Positions 26,041-34,992 of a stretch of 64,000 nucleotides of DNA are shown here, piece by piece. Position 1 is the stretch's first letter. Each line of letters opens with the position of its first letter. A model generated the notes under the pieces. The model saw only the letters and a program-made list of their open reading frames with translations, was not told the DNA's origin and ran no database searches. Made by a program: the position numbers and the translations under genes. The stretch comes from Shewanella zhangzhouensis (lineage in GTDB: Bacteria; Pseudomonadota; Gammaproteobacteria; Enterobacterales; Shewanellaceae), in the NCBI RefSeq assembly GCF_019457615.1, contig NZ_CP080414.1, positions 3,359,501-3,423,500 of the forward strand, read 5' to 3'.

Positions 26041-26883
26041 ATGCCAGAACATACAAATGTGCACGTCAAGCGCATAAAAAGCCCACAGCCGATAGAGCTG
26101 GCGATGATGTTATTGTCATTGCTGGCGGTTATCGTGGTTCTGGTGATGACCTTTGGTCGCCTCGATGCCGAAACCTATCGACTGCTGTTTTTTATCGACA
26201 CCAGCATTTGCACCATCTTCCTGGTGCACTTTTTTACAGGGCTTTTCAAAGCTGCCAATAAATGGCACTTCATTCGGGACCACTGGATTGACTTTGTCGC
26301 CAGCATTCCGGCCATCGAAACCCTCAGATTCGCCCGTCTGTTTCAAATTCTGCGGGTTATCCGTCTTATCCGTATGAGCCGCTCCCTTTTGGCTCAGGTC
26401 CTCAGGCAAAGACGTCAGGCAACGCTGGCGAGCCTTTTGGTGGCGCTGGTGACTATTCTGACCCTGTCTTCAGTGGCTATTTTACTGGTGGAGTCTCCAG
26501 CTGAGGGGTCCAACATACTCACCGCCGAGCAGGCCATCTGGTGGGCCATGGTGACTATCTCTACCGTGGGGTATGGCGATCATTACCCTGTTACTACCGC
26601 AGGGCACATAGTTGGCTCCATGGTCATCGTCTGCGGTGTGAGCTTTTTTGGTATTATCTCGGGTTATATGGCGTCGGTATTTGTGGCGCCGGACGACGAA
26701 GAGCGCCAGGAAGCCCAGGCTGAAAATATTCGCCATGAGTTGGATGCTGCGCTCAAACGCATGGAAGATAACCAGGCCACCATGCTGAGGGAAATGGCCG
26801 CTCTGAAACACGCACTTAAAGAAGCCAGGGATGCGGCAGCACCCAAGGAAAGCACAGACAACGGCAACACAACCGAGCAATGA
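26041..26883 (+). CDS. Voltage-gated-type potassium channel
   Basis: A 280-residue six-helix ion channel. Helices S1-S4 lie at ~20-125; S4 carries regularly spaced Arg in FARLFQILRVIRLIRMSRSL. The pore loop has WWAMVTISTVGYGDHYP (selectivity filter TVGYGD near residue 178), then S6. Residues ~220-270 form a cytoplasmic coiled coil (ALKRMEDNQATMLREMAALKHAL). It resembles KvAP/Kch-type channels without an RCK domain. It ends the yjf transcript at a strong terminator. In this setting it may respond to membrane depolarisation, as PspA systems do; polyamine block of the pore is an attractive but untested link. Confidence 0.9.
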   Translation: MPEHTNVHVKRIKSPQPIELAMMLLSLLAVIVVLVMTFGRLDAETYRLLFFIDTSICTIFLVHFFTGLFKAANKWHFIRDHWIDFVASIPAIETLRFARLFQILRVIRLIRMSRSLLAQVLRQRRQATLASLLVALVTILTLSSVAILLVESPAEGSNILTAEQAIWWAMVTISTVGYGDHYPVTTAGHIVGSMVIVCGVSFFGIISGYMASVFVAPDDEERQEAQAENIRHELDAALKRMEDNQATMLREMAALKHALKEARDAAAPKESTDNGNTTEQ

Positions 26884-26910
26884 ATCTTTGTCCATACCCT
26901 GCTACGGCTA

Positions 26911-26951
26911 CCCATAAAAAACGCCCGACTAGTTCGGGCGTTTTTTATGGG
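26911..26951. terminator. Bidirectional terminator with 18-bp perfect arms
   Basis: Arms 26911-26928 and 26934-26951 are perfectly complementary around a CTAGT loop. The GC core is CGCCCGA/TCGGGCG and the A and T tracts lie inside the extended stem. It serves the channel gene and the convergent ygiF-like gene. Confidence 0.9.
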
Positions 26952-27013
26952 TGTGCTTGAGACAAGCCACCCGCCTTGTCGGGACATTAAGGCAAAGAGC
27001 AATGTTGTGGCTT

Positions 27014-28492
27014 TCAGCTCTGCCAATATGGCGGTTGGGCCAGTGCCGAGCGATGGCTCTGCTCCAGTGCATGCATCAGGCTTAAGGACTTATCGTCGAG
27101 CCACTCTTGCATCTCTGCCGCTGGGCCTGCCAGCTCACCCAGCAACAGGTAGGCTCTCAGGGTATCTATGCCGCGGCGAAGGTCTTGCCATGGCGCACGG
27201 TACTGACGCCTGGCATCGCTGCTGTACAGCTCTCCATAGGCAAGTCCCACCAGCAGCGCTTCATCCAGAGCACTGCCCAAACGTAAAAAATCGCGGGCGT
27301 TTGCGCCTTGGGCAGCGGGCTCCGGCATCAACCCCTGAATCGTCTCCCAGGACGCCTCCTGCAGTGCATCGGCCACCTGACGAAGACCTTTTTCAGCCAC
27401 GGGCTTTGGTAACATCAGCAGTCGAACCAGTGCCAACTGCACCTGGCCGTATGCGGGCATGCGCCAAAGCGCTTGCAGTCGTTCGGTCGATACCTGAGCG
27501 CCAAGGCGTGCCTGCGCCTCCTGCTGCCAATGCAGTGCATCTTTGCGCCGCCCCAGCAACGAATCCCGGTTTTCAGCAATAAAGGTGAGTGCAATGAGTT
27601 CGTCCACAAACCCCATGGCCTGACGAATGTCGTTGAAGGCTGCCTCAAGCTCTGGCGTTAACAGATTAAACTGTCGGCAGCTGGCTTCGAGCAGCCCAAT
27701 GCAGGTGCGCATTCTTAACCAAAGCGAGGCACTGCCGTTGGGATCGGCCACAGATTGCCACAGCAAATCTTCCAACAACTGCCAACGCTCAAGGGCGGTT
27801 TCAAGTAAGGTGGTCAGGGCCTCCTCGGCGCTGGCAGCAGGGGCAATCGGAATAGTTTCCAGCGCCTGAGGGGCCGCCTTGGATGCCATTCCCGCGAGTC
27901 GGTAGCCACGTTGCGCCTTACTGGCCTTGCCCAGCCGCAACGGGATGGTGTTGGCGAGCTCTGAAGCCAACTCGAGGAGAGCCATCGGCTCGCCGGCCAT
28001 GAGTTCAAATTCGAGTTCACACAGGGGCTCTTCCTTACCCGCAGCGCAAATCAGCCCCTGATCCAGAGCGATTTCGATACGAGTTTTCCCCTCTTCCACC
28101 AACCAGGTGAGACGCCTGAAATCGGTATTGAAAATACAGGCCAAGCGCGTCTGGGTAGCTTTCAAGTCTGCGCCTTGTGGCCAAATATGCGTCGGAAACA
28201 GCGACAGTTCCGGTGTATCTGCCTCGATATCGACGTTATATTCGGGCCGGGTATGAATACCGCCGACGACCTTGCCGGCGGTCTTGATAGTTTGCTCGCG
28301 CTTGCCATTGCGGCCACGTACCCTGAGGCCCATATCCCACTGGCGCAATTGCATGTCGGGGGTATCAAAGTATCCGTTGCTCAACTGAGCATCGTCGCGG
28401 ATACTGTGCGAAAATCTGTTATTGAGTGCCTGGATGAGGCTATCTTTATATTCGGGAAGGAAAAAAAGCTTGAGTTCTATCTCGGCTTCCAT
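27014..28492 (-). CDS. ygiF: CYTH-CHAD protein, inorganic triphosphatase (YgiF-like)
   Basis: A 492-residue two-domain protein. The CYTH domain (~1-200) begins with the ExExK signature EIELKL and continues with RVRGRNGKREQTIKTAG and CELEFELMAGEP, the acidic/basic tunnel that binds triphosphate and metal. The CHAD domain (~215-490) is all-helical with conserved Arg/His (RMRTCIGLLEA, ALWRMPAYGQVQLALVRLL) and likely binds polyphosphate. E. coli YgiF hydrolyses inorganic triphosphate. It is divergent from the phosphate-transport pair, a sensible functional neighbourhood. Confidence 0.88.
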   Translation of the reverse strand: MEAEIELKLFFLPEYKDSLIQALNNRFSHSIRDDAQLSNGYFDTPDMQLRQWDMGLRVRGRNGKREQTIKTAGKVVGGIHTRPEYNVDIEADTPELSLFPTHIWPQGADLKATQTRLACIFNTDFRRLTWLVEEGKTRIEIALDQGLICAAGKEEPLCELEFELMAGEPMALLELASELANTIPLRLGKASKAQRGYRLAGMASKAAPQALETIPIAPAASAEEALTTLLETALERWQLLEDLLWQSVADPNGSASLWLRMRTCIGLLEASCRQFNLLTPELEAAFNDIRQAMGFVDELIALTFIAENRDSLLGRRKDALHWQQEAQARLGAQVSTERLQALWRMPAYGQVQLALVRLLMLPKPVAEKGLRQVADALQEASWETIQGLMPEPAAQGANARDFLRLGSALDEALLVGLAYGELYSSDARRQYRAPWQDLRRGIDTLRAYLLLGELAGPAAEMQEWLDDKSLSLMHALEQSHRSALAQPPYWQS

Positions 28493-28549
28493 TGAAAAGG
28501 GCCCTGGAGTTCATCAAAAATTCATCAAACTGACACCTAAGCGTCATAA

Positions 28550-28571
28550 TGTCATACTGTTGTCACAATTC
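28550..28571 (+). promoter_or_regulatory. Pho-box-like 11-bp direct repeat
   Basis: TGTCATACTGT followed by TGTCACAATTC gives two TGTCAY half-sites spaced 11 bases, as in PhoB boxes (consensus CTGTCAT repeats). A further GTCATAA lies 8 bases upstream, and TTCATCAAA is repeated with 11-base spacing at 28510 and 28521. The site is ~150 bases upstream of the DUF47 gene. Match by eye only. Confidence 0.4.
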
Positions 28572-28723
28572 TTCAGTATGATGCGCGCCGTGGGTTAGGT
28601 TATAACCCGATAGTATAAAGACTTGCGTTTTTTAGGTAAAAACACAGTTTCAATACGTGGACGCTTGGGTTACCATGCGCCCGCAATTTCCAATAGTGGA
28701 ATAACCTACATAGGTAAACGGCT

Positions 28724-29404
28724 ATGCCAGTAAACTCCATTTTGGGCGTGTTTGCAAAATCGCCAATCAAGCCGCTGCAAGAGCACATCGATAAAGTGCA
28801 CGAGTGCGCCAACTTCCTCATCCCTTTCTTCGAAGCCACTACTTCAGGAGATTGGGATACAGCCACAGAGCTTCGCAAACAAATCAACAAAGCAGAAAAA
28901 GAAGCGGACGCCCTCAAGCGTGAAATCCGTTTGACCCTGCCTGGCGGTTTGTTCATGCCTGTGGAACGGACTGACCTGCTGGAGCTTTTGACCCAGCAAG
29001 ATAAGATTGCCAATAAAACAAAAGACATCTCCGGCCGCATCATAGGCCGAAACCTCGTCATTCCTGCACCTATCCAGGAACCTTTTATGGCTTACCTCAA
29101 GCGTTGTCTGGACGCTGTGGCCATGGCCAAAGAAGCTATCAACGAACTCGACGAACTGCTTGAAGCCGGTTTCCGTGGTCGTGAAGTCGCCCTGGTAGAA
29201 AAAATGGTCAGTGAGCTCGATGCCATCGAAGAAGACACTGACGCACTGCAAATCACCGTACGCCGCGGTCTTTATGCCGTTGAAGAAGGCATGAGCGCCG
29301 TTGATGTGATGTTCCTTTATAAGATCATCGAGTGGGTTGGCGACTTGGCCGATCTCTCAGAGCGTGTCGGTTCCCGCCTTGAGCTGATGTTGGCTCGCGT
29401 ATAA
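28724..29404 (+). CDS. DUF47/PhoU-like phosphate-transport accessory protein
   Basis: A 226-residue all-helical protein of the DUF47 (PhoU_div) family. Signature segments are SPIKPLQEHIDKVHECANFL, ADALKREIRLTLPGGLFMPVERTDLLELL and the C-terminal FLYKIIEWVGDLADLSERVGSRLELML. These proteins are encoded next to PiT transporters and modulate phosphate flux, probably through metal-binding acidic residues. The pitA-like gene begins 16 bases downstream, so the two form an operon. Full length for the family. Confidence 0.92.
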   Translation: MPVNSILGVFAKSPIKPLQEHIDKVHECANFLIPFFEATTSGDWDTATELRKQINKAEKEADALKREIRLTLPGGLFMPVERTDLLELLTQQDKIANKTKDISGRIIGRNLVIPAPIQEPFMAYLKRCLDAVAMAKEAINELDELLEAGFRGREVALVEKMVSELDAIEEDTDALQITVRRGLYAVEEGMSAVDVMFLYKIIEWVGDLADLSERVGSRLELMLARV

Positions 29405-29419
29405 CGAAGGTTATAAAAA

Positions 29420-30691
29420 ATGGTTGATATATTTGTCACCTATGGCCCGTGGCTGATTGCCATCGCGGCCGCATTCGGTTTCCTGATGGCCTGGGGTATT
29501 GGCGCCAATGACGTAGCCAACGCCATGGGAACCTCAGTTGGCTCCAATGCCATTACCATCAAACAGGCGATCATCATTGCGATGATTTTCGAATTTGCCG
29601 GTGCTTATCTGGCCGGTGGTGAAGTAACCAGTACCATACGCAACGGCATTATCGATGCCGGCTACTTTACCGAAGTACCGCACCTATTGGTATACGGTAT
29701 GATCTCAGCCTTGCTGGCCGCCGGTATTTGGTTGGTGGTGGCTTCTGCTCTGGGCTGGCCCGTGTCTACTACTCACTCTATCGTGGGCGCCATCATCGGC
29801 TTCGCCGCTGTAGGTGTAGGCTCTGACGCCGTGGCCTGGGGTAAAGTGACTGGTATCGTGGGTTCCTGGATTGTGACCCCCGCCATCTCCGGCTTTATCG
29901 CCTTCCTGATTTTCCAGAGTGCCCAGAAGCTGATTTTCAACACCGACAATCCACTGGAAAACGCCAAGCGTTACGTGCCGTTTTACATGGCACTGGCCGG
30001 TTTTGTGATGTCACTGGTGACCATCAAGAAGGGCTTGAAGCACGTAGGTCTGCACTTCTCAGCCCTGGAAGCTTACGCACTGGCCATCGCTATCGGTATC
30101 GCCGTTGCCATCGTAGGTAAAATGTTTATCGGCCGCCTGAAAATGGCTGAAAAAGCTGACCGTCACACTCAGTTTGCCAACGTGGAAAAAGTGTTTGCCG
30201 TGCTGATGGTGGTTTCAGCCTGTTGTATGGCCTTTGCCCACGGCTCAAACGACGTAGCCAACGCCATTGGCCCTCTGGCTGCCGTAGTATCTGTGGTAAA
30301 CAGCGGTGGTGAGATTGCTGCCAAGTCTGCACTGGTATGGTGGATTTTGCCTCTGGGCGCCTTCGGTATCGTGTTTGGTCTGGCGATTTTCGGTAAGCGC
30401 GTGATGCAAACAATCGGTAAAAACATCACTCACCTGACCCCAAGCCGCGGCTTCGCTGCCGAGCTGGCTGCCGCGTCTACCGTGGTTATCGCCTCAGGTA
30501 CAGGTTTGCCAATCTCTACCACCCAGACTCTGGTGGGTGCAGTATTGGGTGTGGGCATGGCCCGTGGTATCGCCGCCATTAACATCGGCGTGGTACGTAA
30601 CATCGTTGTCAGTTGGGTAGTTACCCTGCCTGCCGGTGCCGGCTTGTCCATCATCTTCTTCTACATTATCTGGGGTGTATTCGGCGGATAA
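29420..30691 (+). CDS. pitA: PiT-family inorganic phosphate transporter
   Basis: A 423-residue inner-membrane phosphate (metal-phosphate):cation symporter with about ten helices. The two PiT signature repeats are clear: GANDVANAMGTSVGSNAITIKQA near residue 28 and AHGSNDVANAIGPLAAV near residue 273, with VSTTHSIVGAIIG and ISTTQTLVGAVLG as the second motif pair. The central hydrophilic loop is short, unlike the ~500-residue E. coli PitA. Co-transcribed with DUF47. Confidence 0.93.
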   Translation: MVDIFVTYGPWLIAIAAAFGFLMAWGIGANDVANAMGTSVGSNAITIKQAIIIAMIFEFAGAYLAGGEVTSTIRNGIIDAGYFTEVPHLLVYGMISALLAAGIWLVVASALGWPVSTTHSIVGAIIGFAAVGVGSDAVAWGKVTGIVGSWIVTPAISGFIAFLIFQSAQKLIFNTDNPLENAKRYVPFYMALAGFVMSLVTIKKGLKHVGLHFSALEAYALAIAIGIAVAIVGKMFIGRLKMAEKADRHTQFANVEKVFAVLMVVSACCMAFAHGSNDVANAIGPLAAVVSVVNSGGEIAAKSALVWWILPLGAFGIVFGLAIFGKRVMQTIGKNITHLTPSRGFAAELAAASTVVIASGTGLPISTTQTLVGAVLGVGMARGIAAINIGVVRNIVVSWVVTLPAGAGLSIIFFYIIWGVFGG

Positions 30692-30730
30692 GCAAATAAA
30701 CAGCTTAAACCACTGACAACAAGCCAAAAA

Positions 30731-30760
30731 CAAGAGGGAAGTCGCGAGACTTCCCTCTTG
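30731..30760 (+). terminator. Strong hairpin after the phosphate transporter, no T-run
   Basis: CAAGAGGGAAGTC - GCGA - GACTTCCCTCTTG is a perfect 13-bp stem with a stable GCGA tetraloop, 39 bases after the pit stop. It is followed by CATTGG, so it is not a classical intrinsic terminator on this strand. It may stabilise the 3' end of the mRNA or act with Rho. Confidence 0.5.
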
Positions 30761-30818
30761 CATTGGCGCCGCCAAATCCCTAGCATGGTGGCACACTTTT
30801 GCTGATGGGATGTAATCT

Positions 30819-31421
30819 GTGTTCAGACCCTTGTTTCTTGCCGGAGCCCTGCTCCTCTCCCCGGCCCTGATGGCTGAAAATCTGCCGCGCTATATTTCCG
30901 ACGACATCTACATCTACCTGCATAACGGCCCGGGCAACGAGTTCCGCATTCTGGGCAGCATCAATGCCGGCACCCAGGTGTCTTTCACCGGTAAAACCTC
31001 AGGTGACTTTTCAGAAATTGTCGATCATCGTGGCCGCGAGGGCTGGGTTCGCACCGACGCGCTCAGCAGCGGCAAGAGCCTGAAGCAGCAGCTCGAAGAA
31101 GCTCAGCAAGCGCTGGAAGACAATCGCGCCGAACTGGCTGCCGTGCGGGAAGAATTCAAGGATGCCGATGGCACCATCCGCGGCCTGCGCGAGCAGCTTG
31201 CCAAGGCCGATGAACTGGTAAGAACGGCCACTGCAGACAAGAACAGTGCCGAAGCCGCCAGAGAACAAGCCGAATCTGAGATGCAGTCCCTGAAGAACAA
31301 TGAGCGTTTCCGCCTGTGGCAAGAGGGAGGCCTGATTGCCGCCCTCGGTATTCTGGTGGGTGTCATTCTGGTTTACCTGCCCAGACCCCAGCGTAAACGC
31401 GCCGGCCGCTGGATGAATTAA
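30819..31421 (+). CDS. ygiM: YgiM-like SH3-domain membrane protein
   Basis: A 200-residue exported protein (TIGR04211 type): signal peptide to LMA-EN, a bacterial SH3 domain (~22-88, with YISDDIYIYLHNGPGNEFRILGSINAG and GWVRTDALSS), a coiled coil (~90-165) and a C-terminal transmembrane helix (GGLIAALGILVGVILVYL). It ends RAGRWMN, as does E. coli YgiM (RWMN). GTG start with a weak site. The SH3 domain should face the periplasm, perhaps touching peptidoglycan. Near ygiF in E. coli too, although here the phosphate pair intervenes. Confidence 0.87.
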   Translation: MFRPLFLAGALLLSPALMAENLPRYISDDIYIYLHNGPGNEFRILGSINAGTQVSFTGKTSGDFSEIVDHRGREGWVRTDALSSGKSLKQQLEEAQQALEDNRAELAAVREEFKDADGTIRGLREQLAKADELVRTATADKNSAEAAREQAESEMQSLKNNERFRLWQEGGLIAALGILVGVILVYLPRPQRKRAGRWMN

Positions 31422-31572
31422 CCGTCAAATTCACCGTTGAAAATCATCAGGGCCCGGTCGATTTAAAACGCCCGGGCCTTGTCAATTGGGCGTTACGCAC
31501 GCTTGTCCCAATCTAAATCAAACAATATTCACATTCCTCCCCCATCCAGTGTCGCCGATCACATTTTGCATG

Positions 31573-31609
31573 TATAATTTGCGCGCCCGAGACGTCAAAT
31601 TGTATACAA
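31573..31609 (+). promoter_or_regulatory. putA promoter with a TTGTATACAA palindrome
   Basis: TATAAT at 31573-31578 is a perfect -10; no good -35 is visible, suggesting activation. The 10-bp palindrome TTGTATACAA (31600-31609) would lie at about +15 to +24, where a GntR-type or other dimeric repressor could block transcription. It is ~90 bases before the chosen putA ATG. Confidence 0.45.
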
Positions 31610-31697
31610 AATGAAATAAAGGCGTCCGCCGGAGCGTCGGCCACCCCAAGCGAGCGTGCCCGATACCCCCTTAACCGGCCCAGATGGAAAGATAACT

Positions 31698-34600
31698 ATG
31701 TTCAAAGCGAGTGAAGTACTGGCAGGTCGTTACGACAACGCCAATCTCGACGAATTGTTCAGTCTGATCAGTCAAAACTACATCGTTGATGAGGAAGCCT
31801 ACCTCAAAGAACTGATTGCGCTGGTTCCGTCGAGCGACGAAGAAATCGCGCGCATCACCAGCCGTGCCCACGATCTGGTGGCCAAGGTTCGCCAATACGA
31901 GAAGAAAGGTTTAATGGTGGGCATCGATGCCTTCCTGCAGCAGTACTCCCTGGAAACCCAGGAAGGCATTATCCTCATGTGCCTGGCCGAGGCCCTGCTG
32001 CGTATTCCCGATGCCGAAACCGCCGACGCCCTGATTGCCGACAAGCTGTCCGGTGCCAAGTGGGATGAGCACATGTCCAAGAGTGACTCTGTGCTGGTAA
32101 ACGCCTCCACCTGGGGCTTGATGCTGACAGGCAAAATCGTCCAACTCGACAAGAACCTCGACGGTACCCCGAGCAATCTGCTGAGCCGTCTGGTAAACCG
32201 TCTGGGTGAGCCTGTTATCCGTCAGGCCATGTACGCCGCCATGAAAATCATGGGCAAGCAGTTCGTACTGGGTCGCACCATCGAAGAAGGCCTGAAAAAC
32301 GCCGCCGAGAAGCGCAAGCTGGGTTACACCCACTCCTACGACATGCTGGGCGAGGCTGCCCTGACCATGAAGGATGCCGACAAGTATTATCGCGATTACG
32401 CCAATGCCATTCAGGCACTGGGTACGGCCAAGTTCGATGAGAGCGAAGCCCCGCGTCCCACCATTTCCATCAAGCTCTCTGCCCTGCACCCACGTTACGA
32501 AGTGGCCAATGAAGACAGGGTAATGACCGAGCTGTATGGCACCCTGATCAAACTTATCGAACTGGCCCGTCGTCTTAACGTGGGTATTCAGATTGATGCC
32601 GAAGAAGTGGACCGTCTCGAGCTGTCTCTGAAACTCTTCAAGAAGCTGTATCAGTCTGACGCCGCCAAGGGTTGGGGTTTGCTGGGTATTGTGGTGCAGG
32701 CTTACTCCAAGCGCGCCCTGCCAGTGCTGATGTGGCTGACCCGCCTTGCCAAAGAACAGGGCGATGAAATCCCACTGCGTCTGGTGAAAGGCGCCTATTG
32801 GGACAGCGAGCTCAAGTGGGCCCAACAGGCCGGTGAAGCGGGCTATCCGCTGTTTACCCGCAAGGCTGCCACCGATGTGTCATACCTTGCCTGTGCCCGT
32901 TACCTGCTGTCTGAAGCGACCCGCGGCGTCATTTATCCGCAGTTTGCCAGCCACAACGCCCAGACTGTCGCTGCCATCACCGCCATGGTGGGCGATCGCA
33001 AGTTTGAATTCCAGCGCCTGCACGGCATGGGTCAGGAACTCTATGACACTGTGCTGGCAGAAGCGGCCGTACCCACAGTGCGCATCTACGCCCCGATTGG
33101 CGCTCATAAAGATCTGCTGCCTTATCTGGTGCGTCGTCTGCTGGAAAACGGTGCCAACACCTCATTTGTACACAAACTGGTGGATCCCAAGACGCCCATT
33201 GAGTCGCTGGTAACCCATCCGCTGAAAACCCTGCAAGGCTACAAGACCCTGGCAAACAACAAAATAGTAAAGCCCGCCGATATCTTCGGTGCTGAGCGTA
33301 AAAATTCCAAGGGACTCAATATGAACATCATTTCCGAATCCGAGCCATTCTTCGCGGCGCTGGAGAAATTCAAGGACACCCAGTGGAGCGCAGGCCCGCT
33401 GGTCAACGGTGAGACCCTGTCGGGTGAAGTGCGTGACGTGGTCAGCCCCTACAACACCACCCTGAAAGTGGGTCAGGTTGCCTTCGCAAGCGAAACGGCC
33501 ATCGAACAGGCCATTGTCGGTGCCGACAAGGCATTTGCCAGCTGGTGCCGTACCCCCGTTGAGACCCGCGCCAATGCCCTGCAAAAGCTGGCGGATCTGC
33601 TGGAAGAAAACCGCGAAGAGCTGATTGCCCTGTGTACCCGCGAAGCCGGTAAGAGCATCCAGGACGGTATCGACGAAGTGCGCGAAGCCGTGGACTTCTG
33701 CCGCTACTATGCGGTTCAGGCCAAGAAGATGATGAGCAAGCCCGAGCTGCTGCCAGGCCCAACAGGCGAGCTGAACGAGCTGTTCCTGCAGGGTCGTGGT
33801 GTGTTTGTGTGTATCAGCCCATGGAACTTCCCACTGGCCATCTTCCTCGGTCAGGTAGCCGCTGCACTGGCAACCGGTAACACTGTCATTGCCAAGCCAG
33901 CCGAGCAAACCTGCCTGATTGGTTTCCGCGCCGTGCAGCTGGCCCATGAAGCCGGTATTCCAAAAGACGTACTGCAATTCCTGCCGGGCACTGGTGCCCT
34001 TGTGGGTGCCAAACTGACCTCTGATGAGCGTATCGGTGGCGTGTGCTTTACCGGTTCTACCACCACTGCCAAGGTCATCAACCGTGCCCTGGCGGGTCGT
34101 GATGGCGCCATCATCCCGCTGATTGCCGAAACCGGTGGTCAGAACGCCATGGTGGTGGATTCCACCAGCCAGCCTGAGCAGGTGGTAAACGATGTGGTGT
34201 CCTCCGCCTTTACCAGCGCCGGTCAGCGCTGCTCCGCCCTGCGGGTGCTCTATTTGCAGGAAGACATCGCCGAGCGCGTACTGGACGTGCTCAAGGGTGC
34301 CATGGATGAACTGACTCTGGGTAACCCAGGTTCGGTGAAAACCGACGTGGGCCCTGTGATTGATGCCGCCGCCAAGGCCAATCTGAATGCCCACATCGAC
34401 CATATCAAGCAGGTGGGTCGTCCTATTCACCAACTGAGCCTGCCGGAAGGTACCGAAAATGGTCACTTCGTGGCGCCAACCGCGGTGGAAATCGACTCCA
34501 TCAAGGTACTGACCAAAGAAAACTTCGGTCCTATCCTGCACGTGGTGCGTTACAAGGCTGCCGACCTGCAGAAGGTTATCGATGACATCAACTCTACCGG

Positions 34601-34874
34601 TTTCGGTCTGACCCTGGGCATCCACAGCCGCAACGAGGGCCATGCCCTGGAAGTGGCCGACAAGGTGAACGTGGGTAACGTGTATATCAACCGTAACCAA
34701 ATCGGCGCCGTGGTTGGCGTGCAGCCATTCGGTGGTCAGGGCCTGTCCGGCACAGGTCCAAAAGCCGGCGGTCCACACTACCTGACCCGTTTTGTGACCG
34801 AGAAAACCCGCACCAACAACATTACCGCCATCGGTGGTAATGCGACATTGCTGTCTCTGGGCGACGCCGACTGA
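31698..34874 (+). CDS. putA: Bifunctional proline dehydrogenase / P5C dehydrogenase PutA
   Basis: A 1058-residue enzyme oxidising proline to glutamate at the inner membrane. Domain order: short helical arm (1-~130), FAD TIM-barrel proline dehydrogenase (~200-500, with SIKLSALHPRYE, RLVKGAYWD and FASHNAQTV), then aldehyde dehydrogenase (~560-1040, with CISPWNFPLAIF, GSTTTAK, ETGGQNAMVVDS and catalytic Cys in SAGQRCSALR). The N-terminal ribbon-helix-helix of E. coli PutA is absent, so this form cannot repress its own gene. ATG 31698 is chosen; GTG 31656 would add 14 unconserved residues. Confidence 0.95.
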   Translation: MFKASEVLAGRYDNANLDELFSLISQNYIVDEEAYLKELIALVPSSDEEIARITSRAHDLVAKVRQYEKKGLMVGIDAFLQQYSLETQEGIILMCLAEALLRIPDAETADALIADKLSGAKWDEHMSKSDSVLVNASTWGLMLTGKIVQLDKNLDGTPSNLLSRLVNRLGEPVIRQAMYAAMKIMGKQFVLGRTIEEGLKNAAEKRKLGYTHSYDMLGEAALTMKDADKYYRDYANAIQALGTAKFDESEAPRPTISIKLSALHPRYEVANEDRVMTELYGTLIKLIELARRLNVGIQIDAEEVDRLELSLKLFKKLYQSDAAKGWGLLGIVVQAYSKRALPVLMWLTRLAKEQGDEIPLRLVKGAYWDSELKWAQQAGEAGYPLFTRKAATDVSYLACARYLLSEATRGVIYPQFASHNAQTVAAITAMVGDRKFEFQRLHGMGQELYDTVLAEAAVPTVRIYAPIGAHKDLLPYLVRRLLENGANTSFVHKLVDPKTPIESLVTHPLKTLQGYKTLANNKIVKPADIFGAERKNSKGLNMNIISESEPFFAALEKFKDTQWSAGPLVNGETLSGEVRDVVSPYNTTLKVGQVAFASETAIEQAIVGADKAFASWCRTPVETRANALQKLADLLEENREELIALCTREAGKSIQDGIDEVREAVDFCRYYAVQAKKMMSKPELLPGPTGELNELFLQGRGVFVCISPWNFPLAIFLGQVAAALATGNTVIAKPAEQTCLIGFRAVQLAHEAGIPKDVLQFLPGTGALVGAKLTSDERIGGVCFTGSTTTAKVINRALAGRDGAIIPLIAETGGQNAMVVDSTSQPEQVVNDVVSSAFTSAGQRCSALRVLYLQEDIAERVLDVLKGAMDELTLGNPGSVKTDVGPVIDAAAKANLNAHIDHIKQVGRPIHQLSLPEGTENGHFVAPTAVEIDSIKVLTKENFGPILHVVRYKAADLQKVIDDINSTGFGLTLGIHSRNEGHALEVADKVNVGNVYINRNQIGAVVGVQPFGGQGLSGTGPKAGGPHYLTRFVTEKTRTNNITAIGGNATLLSLGDAD

Positions 34875-34891
34875 TAGTCGACTGCCATCAA

Positions 34892-34917
34892 AAGCCGGGC
34901 TCTTGCCCGGCTTTTTT
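34892..34917 (+). terminator. Rho-independent terminator after putA
   Basis: AAGCCGGGC - TCTT - GCCCGGCTT followed by TTTT, 17 bases after the putA stop. Confidence 0.88.
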
Positions 34918-34992
34918 GTACCCCTTGCACGGCGGCGTCATTGGCTATACTTGATTAACCCCGATTAAGACCGCCATCAGAGGAACAGCCCA

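Noticed and set aside
33162..34778. 538-residue minus-strand open frame inside putA
   Set aside because: Antisense shadow rich in His/Gly/Gln; PutA motifs on the plus strand are complete.
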